From positions 1 to 51,342 of the forward strand of contig NZ_JAGFNY010000012.1 of assembly GCF_019448115.1 (NCBI RefSeq): 51,342 nt of DNA. The letters run 5' to 3'. Below the pieces are notes generated by a model. The model was not told the DNA's origin. It ran no database searches and worked only from the letters and a program-made list of their open reading frames with translations. The DNA is from Succinivibrio faecicola. Its GTDB lineage: Bacteria; Pseudomonadota; Gammaproteobacteria; Enterobacterales; Succinivibrionaceae. Positions 26,845 to 35,104 of this stretch are shown one piece after another (the stretch's first letter is position 1; each line of letters begins with the position of its first letter). Both the position numbers and the translations under genes were made by a program.

Positions 26845-27897
26845 TTAGAAGTTTTCGTAATTCTTGATGGTTACCTGCTTGCCGTCAGCACCAACAGGAG
26901 CAATTTCACCTAATACCCATGCCTTTTCACCTAAAGCATTTAAGGTATCAACAGCTTTCTGAGCTTCTTCCTTTGATACAACAGCAATCATACCAACACC
27001 ACAGTTGAAGGTACGGAACATCTCGTATGGATCTACGTTGCCATTCTTCTGTAAGTACTTGAATACTTCAGGACGAGTCCATGAATCGCCATCACAAGCT
27101 GCACATGTACCTTCAGGAAGAACACGAGGAATATTCTCCCAGAATCCGCCACCAGTGATGTGAGCTAATGCGTGAACATCAACTTCCTTGATTAACTTTA
27201 AGATCTGCTTTACGTAGATTCTTGTTGGAGCTAACAGTGCATCAGCAAGAACGGTGCCATCTGATAACTTATCGTTTAGAGGATCAGCATTTACGTTCTT
27301 TAGAATTCTACGGATTAAAGAGTAACCGTTTGAGTGAGGGCCTGATGAAGCAATACCGATAAGAGCATCACCAACTTTAACCTTTGAACCATCGATGATC
27401 TTGTCTTCATCAACAACACCGACAGCAAAACCAGCTAAGTCGTAATCACCAACCTCATACATGCCTGGCATTTCTGCTGTTTCACCACCAACAAGAGCAC
27501 AGCCTGATAATTCACAGCCGTATGCAATACCTGTTACAACAGTTGTTGCTGTATCAACATCTAGCTTACCAGTGCCATAGTAGTCAAGAAATAAGAATGG
27601 CTCTGCACCCTGAACAACAATATCATTTACGCTCATTGCAACTAGGTCCTGGCCTACAGTTGAGTGTTTCTGTAAATCGATTGCAAGACGTAGCTTGGTA
27701 CCAACACCGTCAGTACCAGTTACAAGAACAGGATTTGTATAACCTTTAGGAATTCTTGTAAGTGCTCCAAAACCACCTAAACCACCGATTACCTCTGGGC
27801 GGGTTGTCTTCTTAACAGGGGCTTTGATTCTCTGTACTAACTCATCACCAGCATTGATATCAACACCAGCTTCCTTATAAGTTAAATTTGCTGCCAT
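26845..27897 (-). CDS. purM: Phosphoribosylformylglycinamidine cyclo-ligase PurM
   Basis: PurM (AIR synthetase) closes the imidazole ring in de novo purine synthesis. The 350 residues match the family: [19 protein letters not shown] at the start, [44 protein letters not shown]-type (here [15 protein letters not shown]), [28 protein letters not shown] and [25 protein letters not shown]. There is no purN next to it, unlike E. coli, and no recognisable PurR box upstream. It is divergent from the DUF2066 gene. Confidence 0.97.
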   Translation of the reverse strand: MAANLTYKEAGVDINAGDELVQRIKAPVKKTTRPEVIGGLGGFGALTRIPKGYTNPVLVTGTDGVGTKLRLAIDLQKHSTVGQDLVAMSVNDIVVQGAEPFLFLDYYGTGKLDVDTATTVVTGIAYGCELSGCALVGGETAEMPGMYEVGDYDLAGFAVGVVDEDKIIDGSKVKVGDALIGIASSGPHSNGYSLIRRILKNVNADPLNDKLSDGTVLADALLAPTRIYVKQILKLIKEVDVHALAHITGGGFWENIPRVLPEGTCAACDGDSWTRPEVFKYLQKNGNVDPYEMFRTFNCGVGMIAVVSKEEAQKAVDTLNALGEKAWVLGEIAPVGADGKQVTIKNYENF

Positions 27898-27987
27898 GAT
27901 TTTCTCCAGGACAAATGAACAACTGTAGCGGTATTTTACAAGAAATGCTCTTTAAATGCACTTAAAATATTCAAAATTCACTCATGC

Positions 27988-28011
27988 CAGCTGTGATAGA
28001 ATATACAGCTG
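27988..28011. promoter_or_regulatory. Inverted repeat around a -10-like box in the purM/DUF2066 divergent region
   Basis: CAGCTGT and ACAGCTG are exact inverted arms separated by 10 bases. The spacer contains TAGAAT (27997-28002), a good -10 match for the DUF2066 direction. Operator-type symmetry over a promoter suggests regulation, but the regulator is unknown. Confidence 0.45.
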
Positions 28012-28065
28012 TAGTCAGAAAAAATAATATGCAATTTATCTGTTGAAATTGAAGAGTTTAGACTC

Positions 28066-28083
28066 CATGTCAGAGAAGACATG
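28066..28083 (+). repeat. Hairpin in the DUF2066 leader
   Basis: CATGTC and GACATG pair around AGAGAA, 15 bases before the TTTGGAGAAA SD region of the next gene. It may affect translation; no terminator features. Confidence 0.4.
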
Positions 28084-28106
28084 AGGTATTTTTGTTTGGA
28101 GAAATA

Positions 28107-29381
28107 ATGAAATTTCCTTATTTATTAGCTGCCCTTGCTGTAGTATCAAGCGCAAATGCGGCCGTAACTGTTCACAAGGACGTATCAATTGGTATGGATG
28201 CTGCCATTGTGGAGGCATTCAATGAGATTGCTTCAAAACAGGCAATTGATGATACCGGTGTACTTCAGTTAGATAGAGTAAAGGATGCTGTTTCTTCAGT
28301 TAAATTAAATGGCGAGAATTTTGAGATTACTTTTGATGAGACTAAAATCAGCTCTGTTCTAAGAGATTCAGGTATTGCCTGCTGGTCAGGTCTTAGTGAA
28401 CCAGTTCTTGTTTGGATGACAGATGTTTCATCTCAGGATTCATCAATTATTTCTGCTGACAGTTCATCTTTTATCATGAAAAGTCTGATAGATGATGCAA
28501 AGTCATGTCAGTACAATCTTCTGTTCCCATTAATGGATCTTGATGATTTACAGAATGTAAACGATCAGACTGTTTTATCTCATTCAGACAAGCTTCTTGC
28601 AAAGGCATCTGCTCGCTATGGCGTGAAATTCTTTATTTCAGCTGCATTAGAGAAAAACAGTGAGGTTGAAGATCAGGTTACATTCAAGTGGAATGTATTT
28701 GACGATCAGGGCAAGATCCTAGGTAATGGTGAGAACACAGGTTCTGTTGAGGAAATTTCAAAATCAGCTACAAAGGATATTGCAAAGATCCTTATGAACA
28801 ACACCATTGATAGTCAGGCACAGCAAGGTTCAAATATTATTCCTTTAACATCAGCTGATGAACAGCAGAATGCATCTGCAGTAGCTCAAGAGGAGGACCT
28901 TTCTTTAGGTCCTGTTAAAGGTGGTGTAAGAGTTCTGTTTACAGGAATCGATAATGTTGCAGATTATCCTGCAATTTCAAAAACACTCGTAATGTACGGT
29001 TATGAATCTGATGTCAACGTGCTGGCATATCAGGATTCTGGTGTGGTATTCATGATCCCAACAGGTTCATCTCCTTTGATTCTTGACGGTACCTTATCTC
29101 ATGCAGGTGAGTTCACTAAGATTGCTCCTTGGACATACAAGTACAATAAGAGTCATGGCTCAGTAAGTGCCGATGGCAAGACAGGTACAGTAACAAAGAC
29201 TACAGAGCAGATCATCACCACTGATATTGATAAATACAATGGACAGGCTTATACAACATCAACAGTTGAAAGAACAACAGAGATTACTCAAGAAGAGGTT
29301 GTTCCTGCTGCAAAGTCAAATGTAACTTTGACAGATGATCTTGAATACTCAGACAATCGTAAAGGTTCATTAGGCAACTAA
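28107..29381 (+). CDS. Periplasmic DUF2066-domain protein
   Basis: The 424-residue protein begins with a signal peptide (MKFPYLLAALAVVSSANA, cleaved before AVTVHKD). The N-terminal half matches DUF2066 proteins, which have the YDV/VRDSGI-type segments seen here as KISSVLRDSGIACWSGLSEPVLVW and KSATKDIAKILM; a second domain (KGGVRVLFTGIDNVADYPAISKTLVMYG) resembles the later beta-rich part. Function is unknown. ATG 28107 follows SD TTGGAGA; a TTG 15 bases earlier lies before the SD. In Vibrio and Shewanella relatives, a DUF2066 gene also lies between purM and hda, so the neighbourhood is conserved. The C-terminal tail is rich in Thr/Ser and probably disordered. Confidence 0.75.
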   Translation: MKFPYLLAALAVVSSANAAVTVHKDVSIGMDAAIVEAFNEIASKQAIDDTGVLQLDRVKDAVSSVKLNGENFEITFDETKISSVLRDSGIACWSGLSEPVLVWMTDVSSQDSSIISADSSSFIMKSLIDDAKSCQYNLLFPLMDLDDLQNVNDQTVLSHSDKLLAKASARYGVKFFISAALEKNSEVEDQVTFKWNVFDDQGKILGNGENTGSVEEISKSATKDIAKILMNNTIDSQAQQGSNIIPLTSADEQQNASAVAQEEDLSLGPVKGGVRVLFTGIDNVADYPAISKTLVMYGYESDVNVLAYQDSGVVFMIPTGSSPLILDGTLSHAGEFTKIAPWTYKYNKSHGSVSADGKTGTVTKTTEQIITTDIDKYNGQAYTTSTVERTTEITQEEVVPAAKSNVTLTDDLEYSDNRKGSLGN

Positions 29382-29388
29382 ACAAATA

Positions 29389-30099
29389 ATGGAAAAACAA
29401 AATTCAGAACCGTATCAGGTTGCGCTAGATTTAAAAATATCTGAAAAATCAGATTTTAATTCTTTTGTTCCTGGCAATAATGCAGGAACAGTGCAGTTAC
29501 TCAAGAGCGCTATTATCAAAAAGGAGCATGAGTTTTACTACCTTTTTGGACCACATGGTTCTGGTAAAAGCCATCTTTTAAATGCACTGTTTCAGCTACC
29601 AGAAGCAAATTCTAAGTGCTTTTTTGTGGATATGAATCTAGTCAAGACAATAGGATCATTTGTTCTTGACGTGAATCTGCCTGAAATCACCATTATTGAT
29701 AATGTTGATGTTATAGCAGGAGATGAGAATTTCGAGCTTGCCCTATTTGGTCTGTTCAACAGATGGTACGACTCAAGAAAGGGTGTCCTGATAATGTCAG
29801 GAAGTAGCTCTTTTGACTATATTCCTTTTTTAAAGAAGGATTTAACAACCAGACTTTCAAGTGGAGTAATCTGCTCATTAGATTTTCTTGATGAGGAAAG
29901 CTGTGTAGAAGCTCTACAGAAAAGAACAGTTGAAAAGGCTTTTAATCTTCCTCCTGCAACTGCAGCCTTTCTTGTTCGCCACTGCAACAGAGATATCAGA
30001 TCGCTTGTGAAGATCCTTGATGAACTTGATAAGCTTCAGATAGAACATTATCACAAGCTTACAATTCCATTTGTAAAAAAGGTTTTATCCATCCAGTAA
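29389..30099 (+). CDS. hda: DnaA regulatory inactivator Hda
   Basis: Hda binds the replicative clamp and triggers ATP hydrolysis by DnaA to prevent re-initiation. The 236 residues show an N-terminal clamp-binding motif QVALDL (residues 10-15, Q-x-x-L-x-L), the box FNSFVPGNN, Walker A GPHGSGKSHLL, a Walker B-like ITIIDNVDVIAG, and the sensor/arginine-finger stretch FLKKDLTTRLSSG, followed by a C-terminal lid with HCNRDIRSLVKILDELDKL. It lacks the DNA-binding domain of DnaA. It follows the DUF2066 gene by seven bases and has no clear SD, so it is probably translationally coupled. Confidence 0.95.
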   Translation: MEKQNSEPYQVALDLKISEKSDFNSFVPGNNAGTVQLLKSAIIKKEHEFYYLFGPHGSGKSHLLNALFQLPEANSKCFFVDMNLVKTIGSFVLDVNLPEITIIDNVDVIAGDENFELALFGLFNRWYDSRKGVLIMSGSSSFDYIPFLKKDLTTRLSSGVICSLDFLDEESCVEALQKRTVEKAFNLPPATAAFLVRHCNRDIRSLVKILDELDKLQIEHYHKLTIPFVKKVLSIQ

Positions 30100-30100
30100 T

Positions 30101-30131
30101 AAAAATGCCAACAATATGTTGGCATTTTTAA
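30101..30131. terminator. Terminator between convergent hda and panD
   Basis: AAAAATGCCAACA and its exact complement form a 13-bp stem with an ATA loop, ending in TTTTTA, immediately after the hda stop. It is bidirectional by composition. Confidence 0.9.
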
Positions 30132-30144
30132 GACAGAAATCTTA

Positions 30145-30525
30145 TCAGATTGTAGAATTAGGCTTTTCAACAAAGTGCTTGATGATATGGTTACTCTCAT
30201 CAACAAGAACAACTTTTGGCTGTAACTCTCTTGCTTCCTTATCATCCATGAGTGCATAAGCAATAATAATTACAATATCACCTTCTACTGCAAGGCGTGC
30301 AGCTGCGCCATTTAGGCAGATAACACCAGATTTTCTTTCACCTGCAATGGTGTATGTTTCTAATCTTGCACCATTGTTATTATTAACGATCTGAACTTTC
30401 TCTCCAGGTAAAATTCCTGCAGCATCAAGCAGATCTTCATCAATGGTAATAGAGCCAACGTAATTTAAGTTAGCTTGTGTTACGGTTGCTCTATGGATTT
30501 TTCCATGCATCATTGTCAATAACAT
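30145..30525 (-). CDS. panD: Aspartate 1-decarboxylase PanD
   Basis: PanD makes beta-alanine from aspartate, the second precursor of pantothenate. The 126-residue proenzyme self-cleaves between Gly24 and Ser25 (NYVGSITID) to form the pyruvoyl group; Ser25 has the same number as in E. coli, which supports the ATG at 30525. Lys9, Tyr22, Arg54-equivalent (ARLETY), and [19 protein letters not shown] are present. The panC stop is nine bases upstream, and GGAG within it serves as a distant SD. PanD completes the pathway with PanB, the PanG-like reductase and PanC. Confidence 0.96.
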   Translation of the reverse strand: MLLTMMHGKIHRATVTQANLNYVGSITIDEDLLDAAGILPGEKVQIVNNNNGARLETYTIAGERKSGVICLNGAAARLAVEGDIVIIIAYALMDDKEARELQPKVVLVDESNHIIKHFVEKPNSTI

Positions 30526-30534
30526 AAGGTGAAA

Positions 30535-31386
30535 TTACTCCAGAATAATGTTATCAATAAGTCTTGTGTTACCAAAACGAACAGCAACAGCTAATAAAGA
30601 TGGAGCCTGAATTTTGTCTTTAAGCTCATAAAGACCTGGTAAACCATAGCATTCTACATATTCAATATCGGCAATTTCGCTGCTTGAAATCTTCTGCTTG
30701 GTAATGTTAATGATTGATTCAAGATCATTGTTTCCTGACTTGAATGACTCAAGAGCAAGATTAAGTGCTGCACATAGAACAGTTGCCTGAGATTTCTCCT
30801 CATCAGACAGATAGGTATTTCTTGAACTTCTTGCAAGACCGCTTTGTTCTCTTGCAATAGGTACAACGACAAGCTCAAGATCAAAGAACATATCTTTAAC
30901 CATGCGCTTTAATACTTCAACCTGCTGAGCATCTTTCTGTCCAAAATATGCTTTTGTAGGAGCAACAATGTTGAACAGTTTTGATACAACAGTTGCAACG
31001 CCCCTAAAATGAATAGGTCTTGTTTTACCGCAAAGTACTTTAGTGATATTACCTGTAACTTCAACCCAGGTCATATCCTCACTTGGGTACATCTCTTTTG
31101 GTGATGGAGCAAAAACGATATCTCCACCTGCACCTTCAACGACTTTCAGATCGTTGTCTAAAGTTCTTGGATAGGCATCGAAATCTTCATTTGGTCCAAA
31201 CTGTGTAGGATTAACGAACACGCTGACTACAGTAATATCATTCTGCTTTGAACTCTGTGAAATCAATGTTGCGTGTCCTGGATGTAAAGCACCCATGGTA
31301 GGAACTAGGCCAACGGTTTTTCCCTGAGCCTTTAAAGGTTTTAATATATTTCTTAATTCCTTTACTGTATGTACACACTGAACCAT
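30535..31386 (-). CDS. panC: Pantothenate synthetase PanC
   Basis: PanC joins pantoate and beta-alanine with ATP. The 283-residue protein (E. coli 283) has LVPTMGALHPGHATLI with the HxGH nucleotide motif, VFVNPTQFGPNEDFDAYPRT, RPIHFRGVATVVSKLFNI, AYFGQKDAQQVEVLKRM and the KMSKS-like SGLARSSRNTYLS. It leads the panC-panD operon on the minus strand, 91 bases after bepA on the same strand, with SD AGGA. Confidence 0.97.
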   Translation of the reverse strand: MVQCVHTVKELRNILKPLKAQGKTVGLVPTMGALHPGHATLISQSSKQNDITVVSVFVNPTQFGPNEDFDAYPRTLDNDLKVVEGAGGDIVFAPSPKEMYPSEDMTWVEVTGNITKVLCGKTRPIHFRGVATVVSKLFNIVAPTKAYFGQKDAQQVEVLKRMVKDMFFDLELVVVPIAREQSGLARSSRNTYLSDEEKSQATVLCAALNLALESFKSGNNDLESIINITKQKISSSEIADIEYVECYGLPGLYELKDKIQAPSLLAVAVRFGNTRLIDNIILE

Positions 31387-31477
31387 TTTCTTTGTCTTCC
31401 TGACTTTTAAAATGAGATATTAATTGCGTAATTTTACTACATTTGACTGCAAAAGTGACAGATATCTCAAATTTTGT

Positions 31478-32908
31478 CTAGATATTTTGTTCAAACATCC
31501 TGTCAAACAGTTTTATGTCGTTGTACTTTTTAAGTTTAGCTCTTACAATCTCTCTGCTAGTTCCATTGCATACATGTAAAGCATTATTTAAAAAACGGTT
31601 TGCCTTATTGAAATCACCTCTTAAAAGATATGAATATGCCTGACTCTGATGTGCATTGCACTTATCCTTTGAAAGATAATATGATTTTGCAATAAGCTCA
31701 CTTGCTAACAGATTTTTAGGATATGTATTCTGGAAATTTTTAAGTATCTTAATGGCTTTTTTATAATCCTTACTCTCAATAAGTGCATTGGCAAGATTCA
31801 AAGTAATTGAACTGTCATTTGGTTTAATCTTATACATTCTTTCAAGAGGTTCAATTGCAGCTTTATAGTTTTTCTGACTAATCTCAATGTCAGTTTTCAA
31901 ATCAAGAATAAAGTCATTGTCCTTTATTGAATCAAGCATTGATAAATATTTTAATGCACTAGCATTGTCCTTGTTTTCATAAGCAATAAGGGCTAATGCA
32001 TAGTATTTGTAGTAGTGGTTAACCTTCTGTGTATGCATTAGTTTGTTTTTTAATGTTTCAAGATTCAGATTCATGTATCGGACATCAACTCTTGCCTTTG
32101 CAAACATATAGTTTGGATTTTTGCTGTTTTCTCTTTTTGGAAGCTGTTTTGCTCTGTTATAAGCTTCAGCAACACGGATATCTGATAGAGGATGATCAAT
32201 AAGCATTGCATAAACAGATGATACATTTCCCTGTTTAGATAAAAGTACTCTGAACAGATCTGCCATTCCCATAGGGTTGAAACCTGAGTTATACAGAAGA
32301 TCAATTCCTAGTCTGTCAGCTTCATATTCATTGTCTCTTGTAAAATTGATATTAGACTGCTGCATAAGACCAGTAGTTGATGATAGTGCAGCCATACCAA
32401 CATTTGGGTTAATTATTCCAAGAACAATCGAACCTATGATGGATGCTACAGACAAAGAACTTTTTTCAGCCTGATCTTCAATCATTCTTGCAATATGTCT
32501 TTGTGTAACATGACATATTTCGTGTGCTATTACAGATGCAAATTCGTCTTCTGTTGATGTGTAATGGAATAATCCTGCGTTAACCTGTACGACACCACCT
32601 AAAAAAGCAGATGCATTAAGGCTTGGATCTTCTGACAGATAAAAGTGAAATGGGAAATATACGTTGTTAGCATGCAAAATCAGTCGGTTGCCGACTGAAT
32701 TTATATATTCATTAAGGACAGGATCATAGCTGACAAGACCTGCACCGTTTGCCTTTCTGAAAAAGTATTCACCAAAGTTTTTCTCTGCAGCAATTGAAAG
32801 TCCTCTGACACCTGCAGGACCTAAATCAGGAATAACGATATTCTGTGAACTAAATGATATAGGACACAGAAAAAGCATCATCAAAAAAACTAAGAGCTTC
32901 TTTTTCAT
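31478..32908 (-). CDS. bepA: Periplasmic M48 metallopeptidase with TPR domain, BepA
   Basis: BepA degrades or assembles outer-membrane proteins such as LptD. The 476-residue protein has a signal peptide (MKKKLLVFLMMLFLCPISFSS), the M48 zinc motif HEICHVTQRH near residue 138, EYEADRLGIDLL with the third ligand Glu, PLSDIRVAEAYNRA and a C-terminal TPR domain (about 270-450, with INNs such as SITLNLANALIESKDYKKA). ATG 32908 is preferred, six bases after AAGG; the ATG at 32914 would abut the SD. It is divergent from the AI-2E-family gene, the same arrangement as yfgC and perM in E. coli. Confidence 0.93.
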   Translation of the reverse strand: MKKKLLVFLMMLFLCPISFSSQNIVIPDLGPAGVRGLSIAAEKNFGEYFFRKANGAGLVSYDPVLNEYINSVGNRLILHANNVYFPFHFYLSEDPSLNASAFLGGVVQVNAGLFHYTSTEDEFASVIAHEICHVTQRHIARMIEDQAEKSSLSVASIIGSIVLGIINPNVGMAALSSTTGLMQQSNINFTRDNEYEADRLGIDLLYNSGFNPMGMADLFRVLLSKQGNVSSVYAMLIDHPLSDIRVAEAYNRAKQLPKRENSKNPNYMFAKARVDVRYMNLNLETLKNKLMHTQKVNHYYKYYALALIAYENKDNASALKYLSMLDSIKDNDFILDLKTDIEISQKNYKAAIEPLERMYKIKPNDSSITLNLANALIESKDYKKAIKILKNFQNTYPKNLLASELIAKSYYLSKDKCNAHQSQAYSYLLRGDFNKANRFLNNALHVCNGTSREIVRAKLKKYNDIKLFDRMFEQNI

Positions 32909-33041
32909 AACCATCCTTATGTGTTTTTTTTTCTAGTTTAACGCATTTGTGTTATTTTTGCTTGAAATGTCTTATTTTTCTTATACAAGATAGTTTGAAC
33001 TGTTTTATAATTTTAAAAGTTATCAAATAGGTATAAATTAG

Positions 33042-34181
33042 ATGATTTCTTTATTTAAAAACTGGTATTTAAGACATTTTTCAACTCCGGGAACAATAGA
33101 ATTTGCTCTTGTTCTGTTATGCATCTTTTTGATAGTTTACTACTTTATGTGGCTAGTGGGGCCTTTAGTTGTGGCTTTGTGTATAGCATACTGCCTTGAT
33201 GGAGTAGTACGATTTCTTACTAGAAAATGTTATATGTCAAGAACAGTTGCCTCATCGGTTACAATGCTGTTTTTTATAGGCCTTTCTGTAAGTATTCTTG
33301 TCTTTGTTGTACCAAAATTATTACAGCAGGGAAGCCAGTTTTATCAGACTCTGCAGAGTATTTCTGCTCAGAATATATCAACTGAAAAGGGGGAGGATTT
33401 TGATTCTATTGTAACTTCAAATATTCTTCCTTTTGTTGAGAATCTGCCAGATCCACTGCCATCAATGATGACAGAAGGAGAAATCAAAGAGCTTGTAAAT
33501 AAGGCAAGACTAGCGCTTATTTCAAATGTGTCAAATATATTCAATAACCAGATAATGCCATCAGTTGTTAATGTGATGTCATTTCTTGTTTATCTTGTAA
33601 TCGTACCTATTTTTACTTTCCTGATGCTGTCTAACAAAAGCCAGCTGCAAAGCAGATTTGTTACTTATATTCTACCTTCAAACCAGAGAATCATTCATGA
33701 ATTCTGGCCTCAGCTTACAAAGCAGATTGAGGGTTATATGAGAGGAAAGCTTATACATATCACAATTGTTTCAATTGTAAATACTGTAGCTTTTATGTTA
33801 TTTGGTCTGCATTATGCGATTCTATTAGGTATCGGTGTCGGTCTGAGTGTTGTTATTCCATATGTTGGTGCAGTTATCATCACTATACCAATTCTGTTAG
33901 TTTCTGTTTTTCAGTTCGGCTTTGGCTATACTCTTGTCTGGTTGCTTGCAGTTTATATCATTATCCAGCTTCTCGACAGTAACGTGCTTACACCAATGCT
34001 GTTTTCAAAAGCTATGAATCTTGATGCTTTCTCTATTCTTGCATCAATTCTAATTTTTGGTGGTTTGTGGGGATTCTGGGGCGTTTTCTTCTCAATTCCT
34101 TTAGCAACATTCATAAGAACAATCATTGTTAACTGGCCAAGCTCAAGTCCTGTGCCATTGGTTCAAGAAGAGAAAAAGTAA
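33042..34181 (+). CDS. perM: AI-2E-family transporter (PerM-like)
   Basis: The 379-residue inner-membrane protein has the eight-helix AI-2E exporter layout, with a long non-membrane segment between residues about 100 and 190. The family signature appears in the second half: LVYLVIVPIFTFLMLSNK, then QIEGYMRGKLIHI and GLHYAILLGIGVGLSVVIPYVG, followed by LLDSNVLTPMLFSKAMNLDAFSIL. Members include TqsA and PerM; the substrate of PerM types is not established. Its position divergent from bepA matches perM. No clear SD lies ahead of the ATG. Confidence 0.88.
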   Translation: MISLFKNWYLRHFSTPGTIEFALVLLCIFLIVYYFMWLVGPLVVALCIAYCLDGVVRFLTRKCYMSRTVASSVTMLFFIGLSVSILVFVVPKLLQQGSQFYQTLQSISAQNISTEKGEDFDSIVTSNILPFVENLPDPLPSMMTEGEIKELVNKARLALISNVSNIFNNQIMPSVVNVMSFLVYLVIVPIFTFLMLSNKSQLQSRFVTYILPSNQRIIHEFWPQLTKQIEGYMRGKLIHITIVSIVNTVAFMLFGLHYAILLGIGVGLSVVIPYVGAVIITIPILLVSVFQFGFGYTLVWLLAVYIIIQLLDSNVLTPMLFSKAMNLDAFSILASILIFGGLWGFWGVFFSIPLATFIRTIIVNWPSSSPVPLVQEEKK

Positions 34182-34201
34182 AAGCACAAAGATAGAATAA
34201 G

Positions 34202-34247
34202 AAAAGGTCCATACTGACATAATCATTGTATGGACCTTTTTTTATTT
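34202..34247. terminator. Terminator between convergent AI-2E-family gene and cnoX
   Basis: AAAAGGTCCATAC pairs exactly with GTATGGACCTTTT across a 13-base loop, followed by TTTATTT. Confidence 0.85.
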
Positions 34248-34258
34248 AAACAATCAGA

Positions 34259-35095
34259 TTAGTACATGATGGTATAAAGTTTTCTTCTGTACTCTTTTTG
34301 CAGAGGATCACCTGACATGGTATTTAGCATATCAAGGAATGTTTTCTTTATCTTTTCTTCAGATAAATCCTTCTTAAGAATATTAAAAAGAATTTCAAGA
34401 GCTTGAGCTTTTTTGCCAGCATCACTAAGTGCAACAGCATATTCAACAGCAATCTGAGCGTTATTCTCATCCTCTTTAAACTTTCTTTCAAGCTCTTTAA
34501 TTTCAGGGCTTTCTGCAGCCTGTTCAGCTAAGGTAAGTGCTGATATAAGATCCTTGTAGTCCTGATCTTCACTAAGCTCTCTGCCTGGATTATCTAAAAG
34601 AGTATGCGCCTCATCTAAAGCCTTATCCTTTATGCATAATCTTGCAAGAATAAGTTTTGCTGCATTGTTTTTCTCATCTTCTGCAAATGCTGCTTTTGCC
34701 TTTGCTTTAGCCTGCGCAATTTCGCCTTTTTCTTCAAGTTCAAGAGCTTCTTTTAACAGAAGTTCTGCCAAAGAAGGCATATATTCTTTAATTGTTTCAT
34801 CAAGTTTAGATACGATCTCATCACCCTGAAGAGCAGCAGCAGGTCTTCCCTGCTGCATAACAATCAGAGCAGGAACGCTCTGAAGTCCAAGCTGCATTGC
34901 AATAGCCTGAGATACTTTATCCTGTACATTTGCCTCAGCTAGAGCAATAAATTCATTGTCATCACTGATTGCTTTCTTTAATGCTACTGTTGTAGCTTCA
35001 CACTCAGGAGCATCCATGTAGAAATACACGAATACAGCCTTTTTCATAGAAGTTTCTATGATAAGCTCTTTTACATTCTGTTCAGTTAATCTCAT
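34259..35095 (-). CDS. cnoX: Thioredoxin-fold co-chaperone CnoX (YbbN)
   Basis: CnoX protects proteins from oxidation and hands them to GroEL and DnaK. The 278 residues have an N-terminal thioredoxin fold (AVFVYFYMDAPECEATTVALK, then LGLQSVPALIVMQQGRP with the cis-Pro) and a C-terminal TPR-like helical region (LLLKEALELEEKGEIAQAKAKA, then NNAQIAVEYAVALSDAGKKAQALEIL). The active site is A-P-E-C, a single Cys, like the E. coli protein, which also lacks the first Cys and is not a redox thioredoxin. The lapC stop lies nine bases upstream, so the two envelope or proteostasis genes are cotranscribed. Confidence 0.9.
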   Translation of the reverse strand: MRLTEQNVKELIIETSMKKAVFVYFYMDAPECEATTVALKKAISDDNEFIALAEANVQDKVSQAIAMQLGLQSVPALIVMQQGRPAAALQGDEIVSKLDETIKEYMPSLAELLLKEALELEEKGEIAQAKAKAKAAFAEDEKNNAAKLILARLCIKDKALDEAHTLLDNPGRELSEDQDYKDLISALTLAEQAAESPEIKELERKFKEDENNAQIAVEYAVALSDAGKKAQALEILFNILKKDLSEEKIKKTFLDMLNTMSGDPLQKEYRRKLYTIMY

Positions 35096-35104
35096 TTTCT
35101 TTCC

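Noticed and set aside
27898-28106. PurR operator upstream of purM
   Set aside because: No ACGCAAACGTTT-like sequence was found.
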